Positions 8,979 to 18,259 of a DNA stretch of 64,000 nucleotides are shown here, in pieces. The DNA is from Acidihalobacter prosperus (lineage in GTDB: Bacteria; Pseudomonadota; Gammaproteobacteria; DSM-5130; Acidihalobacteraceae): positions 500,465 through 564,464 of the forward strand of contig NZ_JQSG02000002.1 of NCBI RefSeq assembly GCF_000754095.2, in the 5' to 3' direction. Within the stretch, counting starts at the first letter, position 1; each line of letters begins with the position of its first letter. The translations under genes were made by a program, and so were the position numbers. The notes beneath the pieces were generated by a model. It had not been told where the DNA came from and did not search any database. It worked only from the letters and a program-made list of their open reading frames with translations.

Positions 8979-10223
8979 TCAAGCGGCCGCAGGCAACCGC
9001 CGGGCGGGCGACAGCGCCTGCGCCAGTGCGCTGTCCTCGCCGTCGAACAGTTCGGCGAGCAGCTCGCCCGTCGTTGGCCCAAGGGTCAAGCCCTGATGGC
9101 CGTGTCCGAAGTTGAACCAGAGCCCTGGGTGCAGAGGCGCGGCGCCGACCACGGGTAGCATGTCCGGCATGCAGGGACGATGGCCGAACCACGGCTGCGC
9201 CTCGACCGGCTCGCCGAGCTCGAGAATCTCGCGCGCCGCCGCCCGGCCGCGTTCGAGTTGACGCGGATTGATGCTCCCGCCGCGCGCCACGATTTCCGCG
9301 CCGGTGGTCATGCGCAGACCCTGCTGCATCGACGACAGCACCACACCGTTCGCAACGTCCATCAAGGGGCGGTTCAATGGCGTCGGGTGTTCGAAATGGC
9401 GATGATAGCCGCGCTTCCAGACCATGGGCACGCGATAGCCGAAACGGGCCAGCAGATCCGGCGACCAGGGTCCCAGCGCGACAACGGCGGCGGCGGCCTC
9501 GAACGCGCCGCCGTCTCCGGGCACGCGCCAGACATTGCCCTGGCGTTCAAGCCCGGCGGCATCGCCCGTGACCAGTCGCCCGCCGCGCGCCTGGAATAGA
9601 CGCACATAGGCCTCGACCAGCGCGGCCGGGTCGTTGGTCGACCAGCTGTCGGTCCAGTGCACCGCACCCGCCAAGGACTTGCGCAGCGCCGGCTCCTCGA
9701 CCATCAGCGCGGCGCCGTCGAGCAGGCGCGAAGCGACGCCATAGGTCTGCCGCAACCGTTCCGCCTCGCGCGTCGCCCCATCAAAGGCCCGGGCCTCGCG
9801 ATACACCTGGTAAAAACCGGCGCGGCGGATCAGCCCCTCCGCATCGGCCGCCGCGATCAACGGCGCATGGTCGTCGGTCGAACGGGCGATCAGCTGCGCG
9901 TAGGTCCGCGCAATGGCGCGATGCCGCGGCGTGGCCGACGCGCGGAAATAGGACCACAGGGCCGGCGCGAAACGAAACACGTCGCGCAAGTGATATGTCA
10001 CGTCGTTGCTCTGGCCCGTCAGGTAGCGCCACAGGGTCGGCAGTTCACGCGGAATGGCGTACGGTTCCACGGCCTCCCGCTGAATCAGCCCCGCGTTACC
10101 GTAGCTCGTCTCCCGCCCAGGCTCGCGGCGGTCGACCAGCGTGACCGCATGTCCGCGTGCCTGCAGCGCGAGTGCCGTGCCGATACCCACCATACCGGCC
10201 CCGAGAACCAATACCTCGGCCAT
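8979..10223 (-). CDS. FAD-dependent D-amino-acid dehydrogenase-like oxidoreductase (DadA family)
   Basis: This 414-residue flavoprotein begins with a Rossmann FAD motif (VLVLGAGMVGIGTALALQARGH, with GxGxxG) and a ribose-binding VDRREPG segment. It ends with the DAO C-terminal block around FNFGHGHQGLTLGPTTG, which contacts the flavin. That architecture fits DadA-type enzymes that oxidise D-amino acids or similar secondary amines and reduce the quinone pool. The ATG at 10223 starts directly at the Rossmann strand with GGAAAGG before it; the extra 12 codons of a longer frame look non-coding. It is divergent from mtnB. The exact substrate is uncertain. Confidence 0.82.
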   Translation of the reverse strand: MAEVLVLGAGMVGIGTALALQARGHAVTLVDRREPGRETSYGNAGLIQREAVEPYAIPRELPTLWRYLTGQSNDVTYHLRDVFRFAPALWSYFRASATPRHRAIARTYAQLIARSTDDHAPLIAAADAEGLIRRAGFYQVYREARAFDGATREAERLRQTYGVASRLLDGAALMVEEPALRKSLAGAVHWTDSWSTNDPAALVEAYVRLFQARGGRLVTGDAAGLERQGNVWRVPGDGGAFEAAAAVVALGPWSPDLLARFGYRVPMVWKRGYHRHFEHPTPLNRPLMDVANGVVLSSMQQGLRMTTGAEIVARGGSINPRQLERGRAAAREILELGEPVEAQPWFGHRPCMPDMLPVVGAAPLHPGLWFNFGHGHQGLTLGPTTGELLAELFDGEDSALAQALSPARRLPAAA

Positions 10224-10350
10224 CCTTTCCACCCCGTTCAGCCCGCAAAATGGCATCATGCGTCGGCGGCAAGGGACAATTCAATCCTTGCGGCATCGCG
10301 CGGCCCAAGAGAACGGGCGCGCGATGCGTCTTATCGGTAGAATGCGCGCC

Positions 10351-10950
10351 ATGAACACTCTGGAAATCGCCTGCAACGCCCTGGCCACGATTGGCCGCGA
10401 ATGCCACGCGCGCGGCTGGGTGCCGGCCACGGCGGGCAACTTCTCGGCGCGGCTCGACAACGCGCGCATCCTGATGACCCGTTCGGGACGTCACAAGGGA
10501 CACCTGGATTCAGGCGACTTCATGCGCCTGGACAGCCTCGGGCAACCGCTGGACGAAGGCACGCCGTCGGCCGAGGCGGGACTGCATCTGTCACTCTACC
10601 GGCGCTGGCCCGAGGTCGGCTGCGTGCTGCACACCCATTCCCCGCGCGCGACGGTGCTCTCGCGCCGCCGCGGCAAGCAGATTGCCCTGGCGGGCTACGA
10701 GGTACTCAAGGCCTTCGACGGCATCCAGACTCACGAGGCGGAAGTGACGTTGCCGGTATTCGACAACGATCAGGACATCCCCCGCCTCGGCGCGCGCGTC
10801 AATGCCTGGCTGGACCGCCACTCGATGCCGCCGGGCTACCTGATCCGCGGGCATGGTCTTTATACATGGGGCCGCGACATCGCCGCCGCCGAGCGCCATC
10901 TGGAGGCGCTCGAATTCCTGTTCGAGTGCGAATTGCTGGCCAATCGCTAG
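10351..10950 (+). CDS. mtnB: methylthioribulose-1-phosphate dehydratase
   Basis: This is a 199-residue class II aldolase-fold enzyme of the methionine salvage pathway, which dehydrates 5-methylthioribulose-1-phosphate. Visible features are WVPATAGNFSARL near the N-terminus, TRSGRHKGHL, the catalytic/zinc region SAEAGLHLSLYRRWPE, HTHSPRATVLSR (HxH), and YLIRGHGLYTWG with the third zinc histidine. It is the first gene of mtnB-mtnD-mtnC, with a gap of nine bases to mtnD. The ATG at 10342 is an alternative that adds three residues. Confidence 0.93.
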   Translation: MNTLEIACNALATIGRECHARGWVPATAGNFSARLDNARILMTRSGRHKGHLDSGDFMRLDSLGQPLDEGTPSAEAGLHLSLYRRWPEVGCVLHTHSPRATVLSRRRGKQIALAGYEVLKAFDGIQTHEAEVTLPVFDNDQDIPRLGARVNAWLDRHSMPPGYLIRGHGLYTWGRDIAAAERHLEALEFLFECELLANR

Positions 10951-10959
10951 GAGCAAGCC

Positions 10960-11502
10960 ATGAGCCGACTGAGCATCCATCCGCAGGACGCGTCCACGCC
11001 GCCGCGCGTCCTGACCGAATTCGACGACATTGCCGACGTGCTCGGCGGGGTCGGCGTCCGTTTCGAGCGCTGGGCCGCCGACGCGCCGCTGTCGCGGGGC
11101 GCCGGGCAGGAAGAAACCCTGGCCGCCTACCGCAACGACGTCGAGCGACTGATGACCGAAAGCGGCTACCGCTCGGCGGATGTGATCAGCCTGACGCCCG
11201 ATCACCCGCAACGCGACGCCCTGCGCGCCAAGTTCCTCGACGAGCACACCCACGGCGAGGACGAAATCCGCTTTTTCGTCGAAGGCCGGGGGCTTTTCTA
11301 CCTGCACATCGACGGGCGGGTGTACGGCGTGCTCTGCGAGAAGGACGACCTGATCAGCGTGCCCGCGGGCACGCCGCACTGGTTCGACATGGGCCCGCGC
11401 CCGCACTTCATCGCCATTCGACTGTTCGGCAATCCAGACGGCTGGGTCGCTCGCTTCACCGGCGACCCGATCGCGGAGCGCTTCCCTCGGCTTGAGGGCT
11501 GA
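10960..11502 (+). CDS. mtnD: acireductone dioxygenase
   Basis: This 180-residue cupin-fold metalloenzyme oxidises acireductone to the keto acid precursor of methionine. The metal site is shown by [16 protein letters not shown] (His-x-His-x4-Glu) and the later histidine in [12 protein letters not shown], which follow the family pattern exactly. It sits between mtnB and mtnC. Its end overlaps or abuts the mtnC start depending on which TTG is used there. Confidence 0.95.
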   Translation: MSRLSIHPQDASTPPRVLTEFDDIADVLGGVGVRFERWAADAPLSRGAGQEETLAAYRNDVERLMTESGYRSADVISLTPDHPQRDALRAKFLDEHTHGEDEIRFFVEGRGLFYLHIDGRVYGVLCEKDDLISVPAGTPHWFDMGPRPHFIAIRLFGNPDGWVARFTGDPIAERFPRLEG

Positions 11503-11506
11503 CGTC

Positions 11507-12217
11507 TTGATCCGCGCCGTCATCACCGACATCGAGGGCACGACCTCCAGCCTCGCCTTCGTCAAGGACACGCTGTTTCCCTACGCCGCCCAGGCTCTGC
11601 CGGATTTCGTCCGCCGGCATGGGGACGACCCGGAAGTCGCCGCGCTACTGGCCGAAGCGGCAGCGGAAGCCGGCGTGGAGCAGGGGCCGGCGGTCGTCGA
11701 CACCCTGCTCGGCTGGATACGCGAGGATCGCAAGGCCACGCCGCTCAAGGCGCTGCAGGGTCTGATCTGGGCGGAAGGCTATGCCGACGGTCGCCTGCGC
11801 GGCCACGTCTATGCCGACGCCGCCCGCCGCCTGCGCGCCTGGCACGCCGCCGGACTGCGCCTGTACATCTACTCGTCCGGCTCGGTGCGTGCGCAGCAAC
11901 TGCTGTTCGCGCATACCGCCTTCGGCGATCTCACGCCACTGTTCGACGGCTATTTCGACACCCGCATCGGCGGCAAGCGCGAAGCCGCCAGCTACCGCGG
12001 CATTGCCGCCGCACTGACACTGCCGCCGGCCGAGATGCTGTTTCTTTCGGATGTCTGCGCGGAACTGGATGCGGCGCGCGAGGCCGGTCTGCAGACGCGC
12101 CAGCTGCTGCGCGAAGGCGTCGATCCACGGCCCTGCGGACATCCCCAGTCGACCGATTTCGACGAGGTCGCGCGGGACCAGGCAGGCCTCGCCACCGTCA
12201 ACGTATCGGCGGGCTAG
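11507..12217 (+). CDS. mtnC: enolase-phosphatase E1
   Basis: This 236-residue HAD-superfamily enzyme enolises and dephosphorylates 2,3-diketo-5-methylthiopentyl-1-phosphate in methionine salvage. The family start [14 protein letters not shown] carries the nucleophile Asp, followed by the YIYSSGSV motif (motif II), GGKREAASY and [17 protein letters not shown] (motif IV). The TTG at 11507 places the protein start where the family begins and has GAGGG eight bases upstream; an earlier in-frame TTG at 11492 would add five residues. The 3' end overlaps the convergent GGDEF gene by 20 bases. Confidence 0.92.
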   Translation: MIRAVITDIEGTTSSLAFVKDTLFPYAAQALPDFVRRHGDDPEVAALLAEAAAEAGVEQGPAVVDTLLGWIREDRKATPLKALQGLIWAEGYADGRLRGHVYADAARRLRAWHAAGLRLYIYSSGSVRAQQLLFAHTAFGDLTPLFDGYFDTRIGGKREAASYRGIAAALTLPPAEMLFLSDVCAELDAAREAGLQTRQLLREGVDPRPCGHPQSTDFDEVARDQAGLATVNVSAG

Positions 12218-13049
12218 TCACGGCCTCGTGCACGGCGACATCGCCGCCGCCCACCGCCTTGACCCGGTACATGGCCTCGTCCGCATCGCGGATGGCGGAT
12301 TCGCTGCCCACGGACTCGGGGCCAAGCAGGCGCACACCGATGCTGGCGCCGATCTCGACCGTGACTCCGCGCGTCTCAATGGCTTCGCTAACCAGGCGGA
12401 TCAGCTTGCGCGCGGCTTCCTCCGCCCTGACCCGGGCGATCGCGGCGTCCGGCGACAGCTGATGCAGCAGGACCACGAACTCGTCGCCTCCGAGCCGACT
12501 GACCAGATCCTCGCGGCGGGTCGCCGACAGCAGGCGCTGCGCGGTGACGATCAGCACGATGTCGCCGAATTCGTGGCCGTGGTTGTCGTTGATGGCCTTG
12601 AAGCCGTCGAGATCCACCAGCAGCAAGGCCCCGTAGGCCGGCGAACGTCGATAGCCCGCCAGCGCGCGCTCCAGGTAATCGGCCAGCAGGCGGCGATTGG
12701 GCAGGCGCGTCAGTGGATCGTGGTAGGCCAGATGCGTGACCTGGCGCAGCAGCGCGTCGTGCGCGGTGATGAACGGACGCACCACCCACAGATAGATCAG
12801 CGGGATCGATATCAGGCCCAGCAGCGCCGCATCGAGCAGGGTTTCCGTCAGCGAGTGGATGCGCAGCGGTACGATCGCGAGCGCCAGCATGATGGCGCCC
12901 TCCACCAGGACGATGATCAGCGAGATGCGCAGAATCACCTTACGAACGGTGAGCACCTCCGCAGCCACGGCCTGCCTGTGATCCGCACCGCCCCCTGTAG
13001 CCACCAAGCCGTCTCCCCTCGTCCGCGTGGAACCGCCCTTCCCGGCCAA
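12198..13049 (-). CDS. membrane-anchored diguanylate cyclase
   Basis: This 283-residue protein has two predicted membrane helices (about residues 38-62 and 72-92) and a C-terminal GGDEF domain making cyclic-di-GMP. The active-site motif is intact ([11 protein letters not shown]), and an RRED sequence placed five residues before it matches the RxxD inhibitory site for product feedback. There is no recognisable sensor domain beyond the membrane segment. The TTG at 13049 is the longest start; the low-complexity first 35 residues suggest that an internal GTG near 12958 could be the true one. It is convergent with mtnC. Confidence 0.85.
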   Translation of the reverse strand: MAGKGGSTRTRGDGLVATGGGADHRQAVAAEVLTVRKVILRISLIIVLVEGAIMLALAIVPLRIHSLTETLLDAALLGLISIPLIYLWVVRPFITAHDALLRQVTHLAYHDPLTRLPNRRLLADYLERALAGYRRSPAYGALLLVDLDGFKAINDNHGHEFGDIVLIVTAQRLLSATRREDLVSRLGGDEFVVLLHQLSPDAAIARVRAEEAARKLIRLVSEAIETRGVTVEIGASIGVRLLGPESVGSESAIRDADEAMYRVKAVGGGDVAVHEAVTSPPIR

Positions 13050-13062
13050 CTATAAACCAGCG

Positions 13063-13611
13063 TCAACCGCGCAACCCATCGGATAAGTTCGGGACGATCT
13101 CTACGAGGTCCGTTTCGCCGAAATCCACGCCGGCCTGGGACAACAGCGTCGTCACCTGCCCTCGATGATGCACCTGATGCAGGAACAAGTGCAGCAGGAG
13201 ATCGCCCAGCAGGCGCACAAACGGCTCCCCCCGTGTGTTTTCATAGTGCAGCGGCAACTCCAGATCGGCCTCGCCAAGACTCGCGCACCAATCGCATAGC
13301 ACGTCGTCAAGATGGCGCCGCACCGGAACGAGCGCCTCGAAAACGGGATAAAGACATTCATCGAGCGCCTGCGGCCGGGGCATCGACGACAGCGCATCAT
13401 GCAAGGGAAGGCCAGCCTCGTGGCGGGAAAAACGCCCCAGCCAGAGCAGATCCCCCACCAGCAGATGGTTCAGAGTGCCGAGCACCGAGCCGAAAAAGGC
13501 GCCGCAGTCGGCATTCAGCGCCTCGACATCGAGCCGGGCACAGACCGCGTACTGCCGGGCGTTCATCAGGCGGTTGTAGTCGGCCAGCAGTCGCATCCGT
13601 TGCGTTCCCAT
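13063..13611 (-). CDS. DinB-family protein
   Basis: This 182-residue protein has the DinB four-helix-bundle pattern: an N-terminal RLLADYNRLMNARQY helix, a histidine in the LNHLLVGDLLWLGRF helix, and a C-terminal LLLHLFLHQVHHRGQVTTLL helix with the HxxxH pair. The three histidines form the usual metal site. DinB proteins are damage-inducible or thiol-transferase-like enzymes; the reaction here is unknown. The ATG at 13611 starts at the conserved helix, with AAGG just before it. It is divergent from rnfB. Confidence 0.8.
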   Translation of the reverse strand: MGTQRMRLLADYNRLMNARQYAVCARLDVEALNADCGAFFGSVLGTLNHLLVGDLLWLGRFSRHEAGLPLHDALSSMPRPQALDECLYPVFEALVPVRRHLDDVLCDWCASLGEADLELPLHYENTRGEPFVRLLGDLLLHLFLHQVHHRGQVTTLLSQAGVDFGETDLVEIVPNLSDGLRG

Positions 13612-13733
13612 CCTTGCCCCCAGCCGCCGCCCATGTCCGGGGCGCGTCACGCAAAGTGTAGCGCAGCGTGGTTGCGTCCCGCCGCAGGCTGCCGGATACT
13701 TGCCCGCCCGTTTCAACCGACTGGCGCAAGCCG

Positions 13734-14525
13734 ATGCCGCCTACCGCCGCCATCCTGTCGGGGCTGCTCCTGACCGGGCTCATGCTGACAGGATCGATCC
13801 TCGCCTTTCGACTGGCCGCACGGCGACGCGCAGCGGCACGCGCCCCGCTGGCCGAGCGGCTCGACGCACTGCTGCCCCAGACGCAGTGCGGCCAATGCGG
13901 CTACCCGGGCTGCCGTCCCTATGCCGACGCCATCGCCGCCGGCGCGGCGGACATCAACCAATGTCCGCCGGGCGGCGAAGCGGGCGTACGCGCCCTGGCC
14001 CGCCTGCTCGACCGCGCCCCCAAGCCGCTCGATCCCACGCACGGCGTGACGAAACCGCGTGCCGTGGCGCGCATCGACGAAGCGGCCTGTATCGGCTGCA
14101 CGCTGTGCATCCAGGCCTGTCCGGTGGACGCTATCGTCGGTGCCGCCAAGCGCATGCACACGGTGATCACAGCCGAATGCACCGGCTGCGAACTCTGTCT
14201 CCCGCCCTGCCCGGTGGACTGCATCGCGCTGCTGCCCGCCCCACCCGATGCCTGGCGCTGGCCGCACGCCGTCAGCCCGCACCGCCAGGCCCGCCAGCGC
14301 GCCGAGCGCGCACGGCAGCGTTACCAGGCACGGCAACGCAGGCTTGCCGCAGAACGGCTTGCGCGCGAGGCGAGGCTCGCGCGCAAGCGTCTCCCACCCG
14401 CGCCGGCGGCGGTGGCCGAAGATCCCAGGCAGACCGCCATCCGCGCAGCGGTCGAGCGGGTCAGAGCCAAAAAGGCGGCCATCAGGGCCGCCGCACGGCC
14501 GACGCCCCCGCAGGATCAAGACTGA
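13734..14525 (+). CDS. rnfB: RnfB/RsxB-like iron-sulfur protein with an Arg/Ala-rich tail
   Basis: This 263-residue protein has one N-terminal membrane helix (residues 5-27), an RnfB-type [4Fe-4S] domain (CGQCGYPGC...INQCPPGG), and two ferredoxin clusters ([14 protein letters not shown] and [14 protein letters not shown]). It would pass electrons within a membrane Rnf/Rsx complex. The last 90 residues are rich in Arg and Ala and include [15 protein letters not shown], a pattern more typical of RnfC tails; typical RnfB ends earlier. No rnfA, C, D, G or E lies beside it, but nth lies downstream as in the E. coli rsx-nth arrangement. It is orphaned here or split from the rest of the complex. Confidence 0.85.
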   Translation: MPPTAAILSGLLLTGLMLTGSILAFRLAARRRAAARAPLAERLDALLPQTQCGQCGYPGCRPYADAIAAGAADINQCPPGGEAGVRALARLLDRAPKPLDPTHGVTKPRAVARIDEAACIGCTLCIQACPVDAIVGAAKRMHTVITAECTGCELCLPPCPVDCIALLPAPPDAWRWPHAVSPHRQARQRAERARQRYQARQRRLAAERLAREARLARKRLPPAPAAVAEDPRQTAIRAAVERVRAKKAAIRAAARPTPPQDQD

Positions 14526-14808
14526 GCCGCCGAGGATGTAATTCGGCAAACTCTGATATACTTCGGTGCCCTTGAAAGACCTTATGGTCGGCAGGGGCAC
14601 GCCCCGCCGGCAGTCGAGATGCATGGCTGAAGCGACCGTTTCGAACATCCGACCGCAAGACCGCAGGCACTGCACCCAGGCCTCGTCGAACGGTCAGACC
14701 AACGGGGATTTTCCGGTCCGGCAGCACCGGACCGCGTGCGTCGTGGCGGGCTGCCACGATCGCGCAGAGCGTTCCCATAACGACATCGACGCATAGGAGA
14801 ACCAGAGT

Positions 14809-15246
14809 ATGTCCGGCCACTTTCCCTTCGCGGGTACCCGCGGCACCCGTTACGGCCTTGCCCCCCGCATGACCATCAGCGCCTTCTACGAGAAGCAGCA
14901 GTTCAACTACACGCTGCAGGAAGCCTATTACAAGTGGTGGTACGACTGGACCAAGGCCTTCGTCGAGCAGGATGCCGACCTCAAGGCAACCATGGGCGAC
15001 CGCTTCAACCATTACCCCATGGGCCAGCATTCCGAGCACAGCTTCCATCTCAACGACCGTTACTGGGCGAGCTGCATGGACGACCTTGGCGCCTTCATCC
15101 GCAACACCGTCTTCCCCAAGCTGGACGACAAGGCCATGCACAAGCTGGAAGCGGATCACGACAAAATGCTCAAGGACCTCAAGGCCCGCGTGCAGGAAAG
15201 CGGCTACGAACCGGCCCCCGACGTCGGCCACTTCCGCCACGTCTGA
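14809..15246 (+). CDS. conserved-looking protein of unknown function, rich in aromatic residues and histidine
   Basis: I do not recognise this 145-residue protein. It has no signal peptide and no membrane segment. It is rich in Tyr, Trp, His and Phe (YYKWWYDWTKAF, RFNHYPMGQHSEHSFHL), followed by a charged helical segment (LDDKAMHKLEADHDKMLKDL). The gene has a good ribosome site (AGGAGA, then about 10 bases to ATG) and its own upstream region of 283 bases, so it is likely expressed. It sits between rnfB and nth. The histidine-rich core could bind a metal or haem, which is a guess. Confidence 0.7.
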   Translation: MSGHFPFAGTRGTRYGLAPRMTISAFYEKQQFNYTLQEAYYKWWYDWTKAFVEQDADLKATMGDRFNHYPMGQHSEHSFHLNDRYWASCMDDLGAFIRNTVFPKLDDKAMHKLEADHDKMLKDLKARVQESGYEPAPDVGHFRHV

Positions 15247-15260
15247 GCCTGCCCGGGAAT

Positions 15261-15297
15261 CGTGTTCCGCGCGTCCGATCAGGGCGCGCGGAACACG
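15261..15297. other. perfect 13-bp inverted repeat before nth
   Basis: Arms at 15261-15273 (CGTGTTCCGCGCG) and 15285-15297 pair perfectly around an 11-base loop. There is no T tract, so it is not a classical terminator. It ends six bases before the nth ATG and covers the place where a ribosome site would be. Confidence 0.6.
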
Positions 15298-15303
15298 CAG
15301 CGG

Positions 15304-15963
15304 ATGAACAACGACACCCGACGACAATTCTTCGAGCGCCTGCGCGCCGCCAACCCGGCACCGACCACCGAGCTGCACTTCAGCACGCCGTTCGAACTGC
15401 TGGTGGCGGTCGTCCTGTCCGCGCAGGCCACCGACAAGGGCGTGAACAAGGCCACGGCGCGGCTGTTCCCCGTCGCCAACACACCGCAGGCCATCCTCGA
15501 TCTCGGGCTCGGCGGCCTCAAGGAGGCCATACGCACCATCGGCCTCTACAACGCCAAGGCCGAAAACATCATCAAGACCTGCCGGCTGCTGATCGAACGT
15601 CACGGCGGCGAGGTGCCGCGCGAACGCGCCGCGCTGGAAGCCCTGCCCGGCGTGGGCCGCAAGACCGCCAACGTGATCCTCAATACCGCCTTCGGCGAAC
15701 CGACCATCGCCGTGGATACACATATCTTCCGCGTGTCGAACCGCACTGGCCTCGCGCCGGGCAAAAACGTGCTTGAGGTCGAGAAGCGTCTGCTCAAGGT
15801 GGTGCCACGCGAATTCCGCCAGGACGCCCATCACTGGCTGATCCTGCACGGCCGTTACGTCTGTACCGCACGCTCGCCCAAGTGCCCGAGCTGCACGGTC
15901 GCCGATCTCTGCGATAGCTGGCGCCGTGCGTCGCCGCATCGCGCACGCAGTGCCACCCCCTAG
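15304..15963 (+). CDS. nth: endonuclease III
   Basis: This 219-residue bifunctional DNA glycosylase/AP lyase removes oxidised pyrimidines. The helix-hairpin-helix LPGVGRKTANVI contains the catalytic lysine, the catalytic Asp is in AVDTHIFRVSNR, and a C-terminal [4Fe-4S] loop shows the C-x6-C-x2-C-x5-C spacing (CTARSPKCPSCTVADLC). The ATG at 15304 matches the family start. No Shine-Dalgarno is visible; the preceding hairpin may limit or guide initiation. Confidence 0.95.
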   Translation: MNNDTRRQFFERLRAANPAPTTELHFSTPFELLVAVVLSAQATDKGVNKATARLFPVANTPQAILDLGLGGLKEAIRTIGLYNAKAENIIKTCRLLIERHGGEVPRERAALEALPGVGRKTANVILNTAFGEPTIAVDTHIFRVSNRTGLAPGKNVLEVEKRLLKVVPREFRQDAHHWLILHGRYVCTARSPKCPSCTVADLCDSWRRASPHRARSATP

Positions 15964-15975
15964 CGCGAACAGGCC

Positions 15976-16629
15976 TTAGCCACGCGCGCGCGTATCGAGC
16001 AGTTCCCGCGCCGCCAGGATCAGATCGCGCGGCACGAAACCAAACGGCGAGCGGCCGCCACCCGCCTCGCACCACGACCAGGCCGCACGCAAACCGTATA
16101 GCCAGATCAGCGCAGCATCGTGCCCGCCGAGGTCGCCCAGCACACGCCGCGGCAGCAGCCGGCGCGCCAACCGATCGAGCGCCTCGCCATCAGGTCCATT
16201 CGCCAGACCGGCGATACGCCGCAGTTCGAGCGCCATCTCGAGCCGCAGCCGCCGTCGTCGCCGCAAGCGGCGGGCGATGCGCACATAACGGTGCACCTGA
16301 TCCAGCAAGGGCGCCTGGGCGTAATCGGCGACATCAAGGGTGGCCAGCCGCAGAAAGTCGCTCAGCCCGGAGGCCAGCGCGCGGCGTCCGCCCAGCGCGA
16401 ATTCGGTGGATGCCGCGTCCAGCCGCAGAACCACCGTGACGATCCGCGGCCGTACAGACCGTGGCAGCCCTTCGCGGGCGTAGCCGGCTGCCTGAACCAT
16501 GGCCGCGACGGCCAGCGCGCGATCTCGCATCGCCTCGTCGTCGCGGCGCCGGCCGCGCGCACCGTGCAGCCCTCCGAGCAAACCCAGCGAGAGCGCCGCG
16601 ATCAGCAGCCGGCCCGGCAGATCCAGCAA
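15976..16629 (-). CDS. hypothetical protein with an N-terminal membrane helix
   Basis: I do not recognise this 217-residue protein. Starting at the TTG at 16629, with AGGAGAG about six bases upstream, it begins with a hydrophobic helix (LLIAALSLGLLGG). An Arg-rich helical body follows (IARRLRRRRRLRLEMALELRRI) with several Leu/Arg heptad-like stretches, and it ends LILAARELLDTRARG. A longer frame back to 16779 would overlap the amt 3' end and looks non-coding. It lies just downstream of amt and convergent with nth. Expression as a membrane-attached helical protein is likely. Confidence 0.5.
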   Translation of the reverse strand: MLDLPGRLLIAALSLGLLGGLHGARGRRRDDEAMRDRALAVAAMVQAAGYAREGLPRSVRPRIVTVVLRLDAASTEFALGGRRALASGLSDFLRLATLDVADYAQAPLLDQVHRYVRIARRLRRRRRLRLEMALELRRIAGLANGPDGEALDRLARRLLPRRVLGDLGGHDAALIWLYGLRAAWSWCEAGGGRSPFGFVPRDLILAARELLDTRARG

Positions 16630-16708
16630 TGCAATCTCTCCTGCGCGTGCGTTGCAGGCGGGTACGAACCGGGCGGTGCCCCTGGCGGGCACCGCCCGGC
16701 ATGCCGGC

Positions 16709-18016
16709 CTAGTCGCCGAGTACGGGCTTGCGATCGCCCTCGCCGTAGAAGGCGTAGGCTTCCTCGCCATGCACCGCATCGTCGCCGATCAGCAGGCTTT
16801 CCTCGTCCATTCGCAACGGCGTGATGAAGGAAATGATCTTGAGCAGCACCGCGGTCATGACGACATTGAGCACGATGATAAAGGCGGCACCGAGGATCTG
16901 CAGCAGGAACTGATGGAAATTGCCGTAGAGCCAGCCGCCCGGCGTGCTCAGCCCAAACGCCTTGCACAAATCGGGTGTCGCCAGGATGCCTGTGAGCAAA
17001 CCGCCCAGCACCCCGGCGACGGCGTGAGTGTGGAATACACCAAGAGTATCGTCCACCTTGCGGAACAGACTCATACGCTTGCCCAGCACGTTCATGGTGA
17101 ACCACGGCACGCTGCCCGAAACGAGGCCGATGACGATCGCCCCGTAACCGTTGACCACGCCGGCCGCCGGCGTGATCGCGACCAGACCGGTGATCATGCC
17201 CTGGATCGCGCCGATCACCGAAGGCTTCTTGAAGTACATCACGTCGATGATCGTCCAGGTCAGCAGGCTCACCGCGGTTGCGATATTGGTATTGAGCACG
17301 GCGACGCCGGCATCGGCGCTGGCCGAATAGGGGTCGCCGCCGTTGAAGCCGTCCCAACCCAGCCACAGCAGGCCGGCGCCGACCAGCGCCAGCAGGATAT
17401 TGTTGGGCAGGAAGCTTTCACGGTCGCGCGGCAGGCGCGGCCCGATCATCGCCGCGGCCACGAAACCCGCGATGCCGGCCGAGAGATGGATCACGTAGCC
17501 ACCCGAGTAGTCGATGACGCCCAGTTGCGCGAGCCAGCCGCCGCCCCACAGGCTGAAGGCGCCGACGCAATAGGAAAAGGTCAGCCACAACGGCACGAAC
17601 AGCACCCAGGCCTTGAAGCTCATGCGCCCCAGCACCGAGCCGGCAAGAATGATCAGGGTGATCGCCGCGAACACGAACTGGAAGAAAATCATGGTCGCCA
17701 TGGGAAACGCGGCCGTGGCGCCGGCGGCGGGTATATCCGCCTGCGAAAGTTCGTAATGCCCCATCAGCGCCGGCGACGGCATGCCCAGGAACGGCCAGAG
17801 CTTGGGGCCGAAGCCCATGTTGTAGCCCCAGAGTATCCAGGCCACCAGTACCGCCGCAAAGGCGTAAAGCGCCATGAAGGCGGAATTGATCGCCCATTTT
17901 TTCTTGACGATGCCGCCATACAGCACCACCAGTCCCGGCACGCTTTGCAAGCCGACGATCGTGGCCGCGGCAAGCTGCCACGCATTATCACCCGTATTGA
18001 GCCAATGACCCGCCAT
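16709..18016 (-). CDS. amt: ammonium transporter
   Basis: This 435-residue Amt/Rh-family channel protein has about eleven membrane helices. Signatures include [17 protein letters not shown] at the N-terminus, [17 protein letters not shown] with the first pore histidine, GWDGFNGG, and [12 protein letters not shown] with the second pore histidine. It conducts ammonium across the inner membrane. The C-terminal tail is cytoplasmic and carries [11 protein letters not shown]. No glnK lies beside it in the window. A possible sigma-54 site lies about 150 bases upstream. Confidence 0.95.
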   Translation of the reverse strand: MAGHWLNTGDNAWQLAAATIVGLQSVPGLVVLYGGIVKKKWAINSAFMALYAFAAVLVAWILWGYNMGFGPKLWPFLGMPSPALMGHYELSQADIPAAGATAAFPMATMIFFQFVFAAITLIILAGSVLGRMSFKAWVLFVPLWLTFSYCVGAFSLWGGGWLAQLGVIDYSGGYVIHLSAGIAGFVAAAMIGPRLPRDRESFLPNNILLALVGAGLLWLGWDGFNGGDPYSASADAGVAVLNTNIATAVSLLTWTIIDVMYFKKPSVIGAIQGMITGLVAITPAAGVVNGYGAIVIGLVSGSVPWFTMNVLGKRMSLFRKVDDTLGVFHTHAVAGVLGGLLTGILATPDLCKAFGLSTPGGWLYGNFHQFLLQILGAAFIIVLNVVMTAVLLKIISFITPLRMDEESLLIGDDAVHGEEAYAFYGEGDRKPVLGD

Positions 18017-18166
18017 CTCTACGCTCCTTGTCCGTCATGAGTAGAAAATCGCGCTCGATCCAACGCGAAAATCGCCACTCAAACAGGCAATTTGCGTACC
18101 ATTCAATAACCCCAAGCGGCCTCGCCAAACAAACATAATATATTGTTTTTTCTAATTAAATAAAGC

Positions 18167-18181
18167 GCAAATCCGGTGCAG
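18167..18181 (-). promoter_or_regulatory. possible sigma-54 promoter of amt
   Basis: On the minus strand CTGCAC-N5-TTGC resembles the consensus TGGCAC-N5-TTGC: the GCAC and TTGC cores and the spacing are right, but the first two bases of the -24 element differ. It lies about 150 bases before the amt start inside an AT-rich stretch. Nitrogen control of amt by RpoN is common, so the placement makes sense. The missing GG lowers confidence. Confidence 0.3.
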
Positions 18182-18259
18182 CGAAACGCATGCGCGCACC
18201 CAAAAAATACATCCGAAATTTTTATTTATAAAAACTTATTCGGAGCCGGCCGGCGGGCT

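Noticed and set aside
16499..18040. 513-codon plus-strand frame over amt
   Set aside because: The minus strand encodes an unmistakable Amt protein; this frame lacks any domain pattern.
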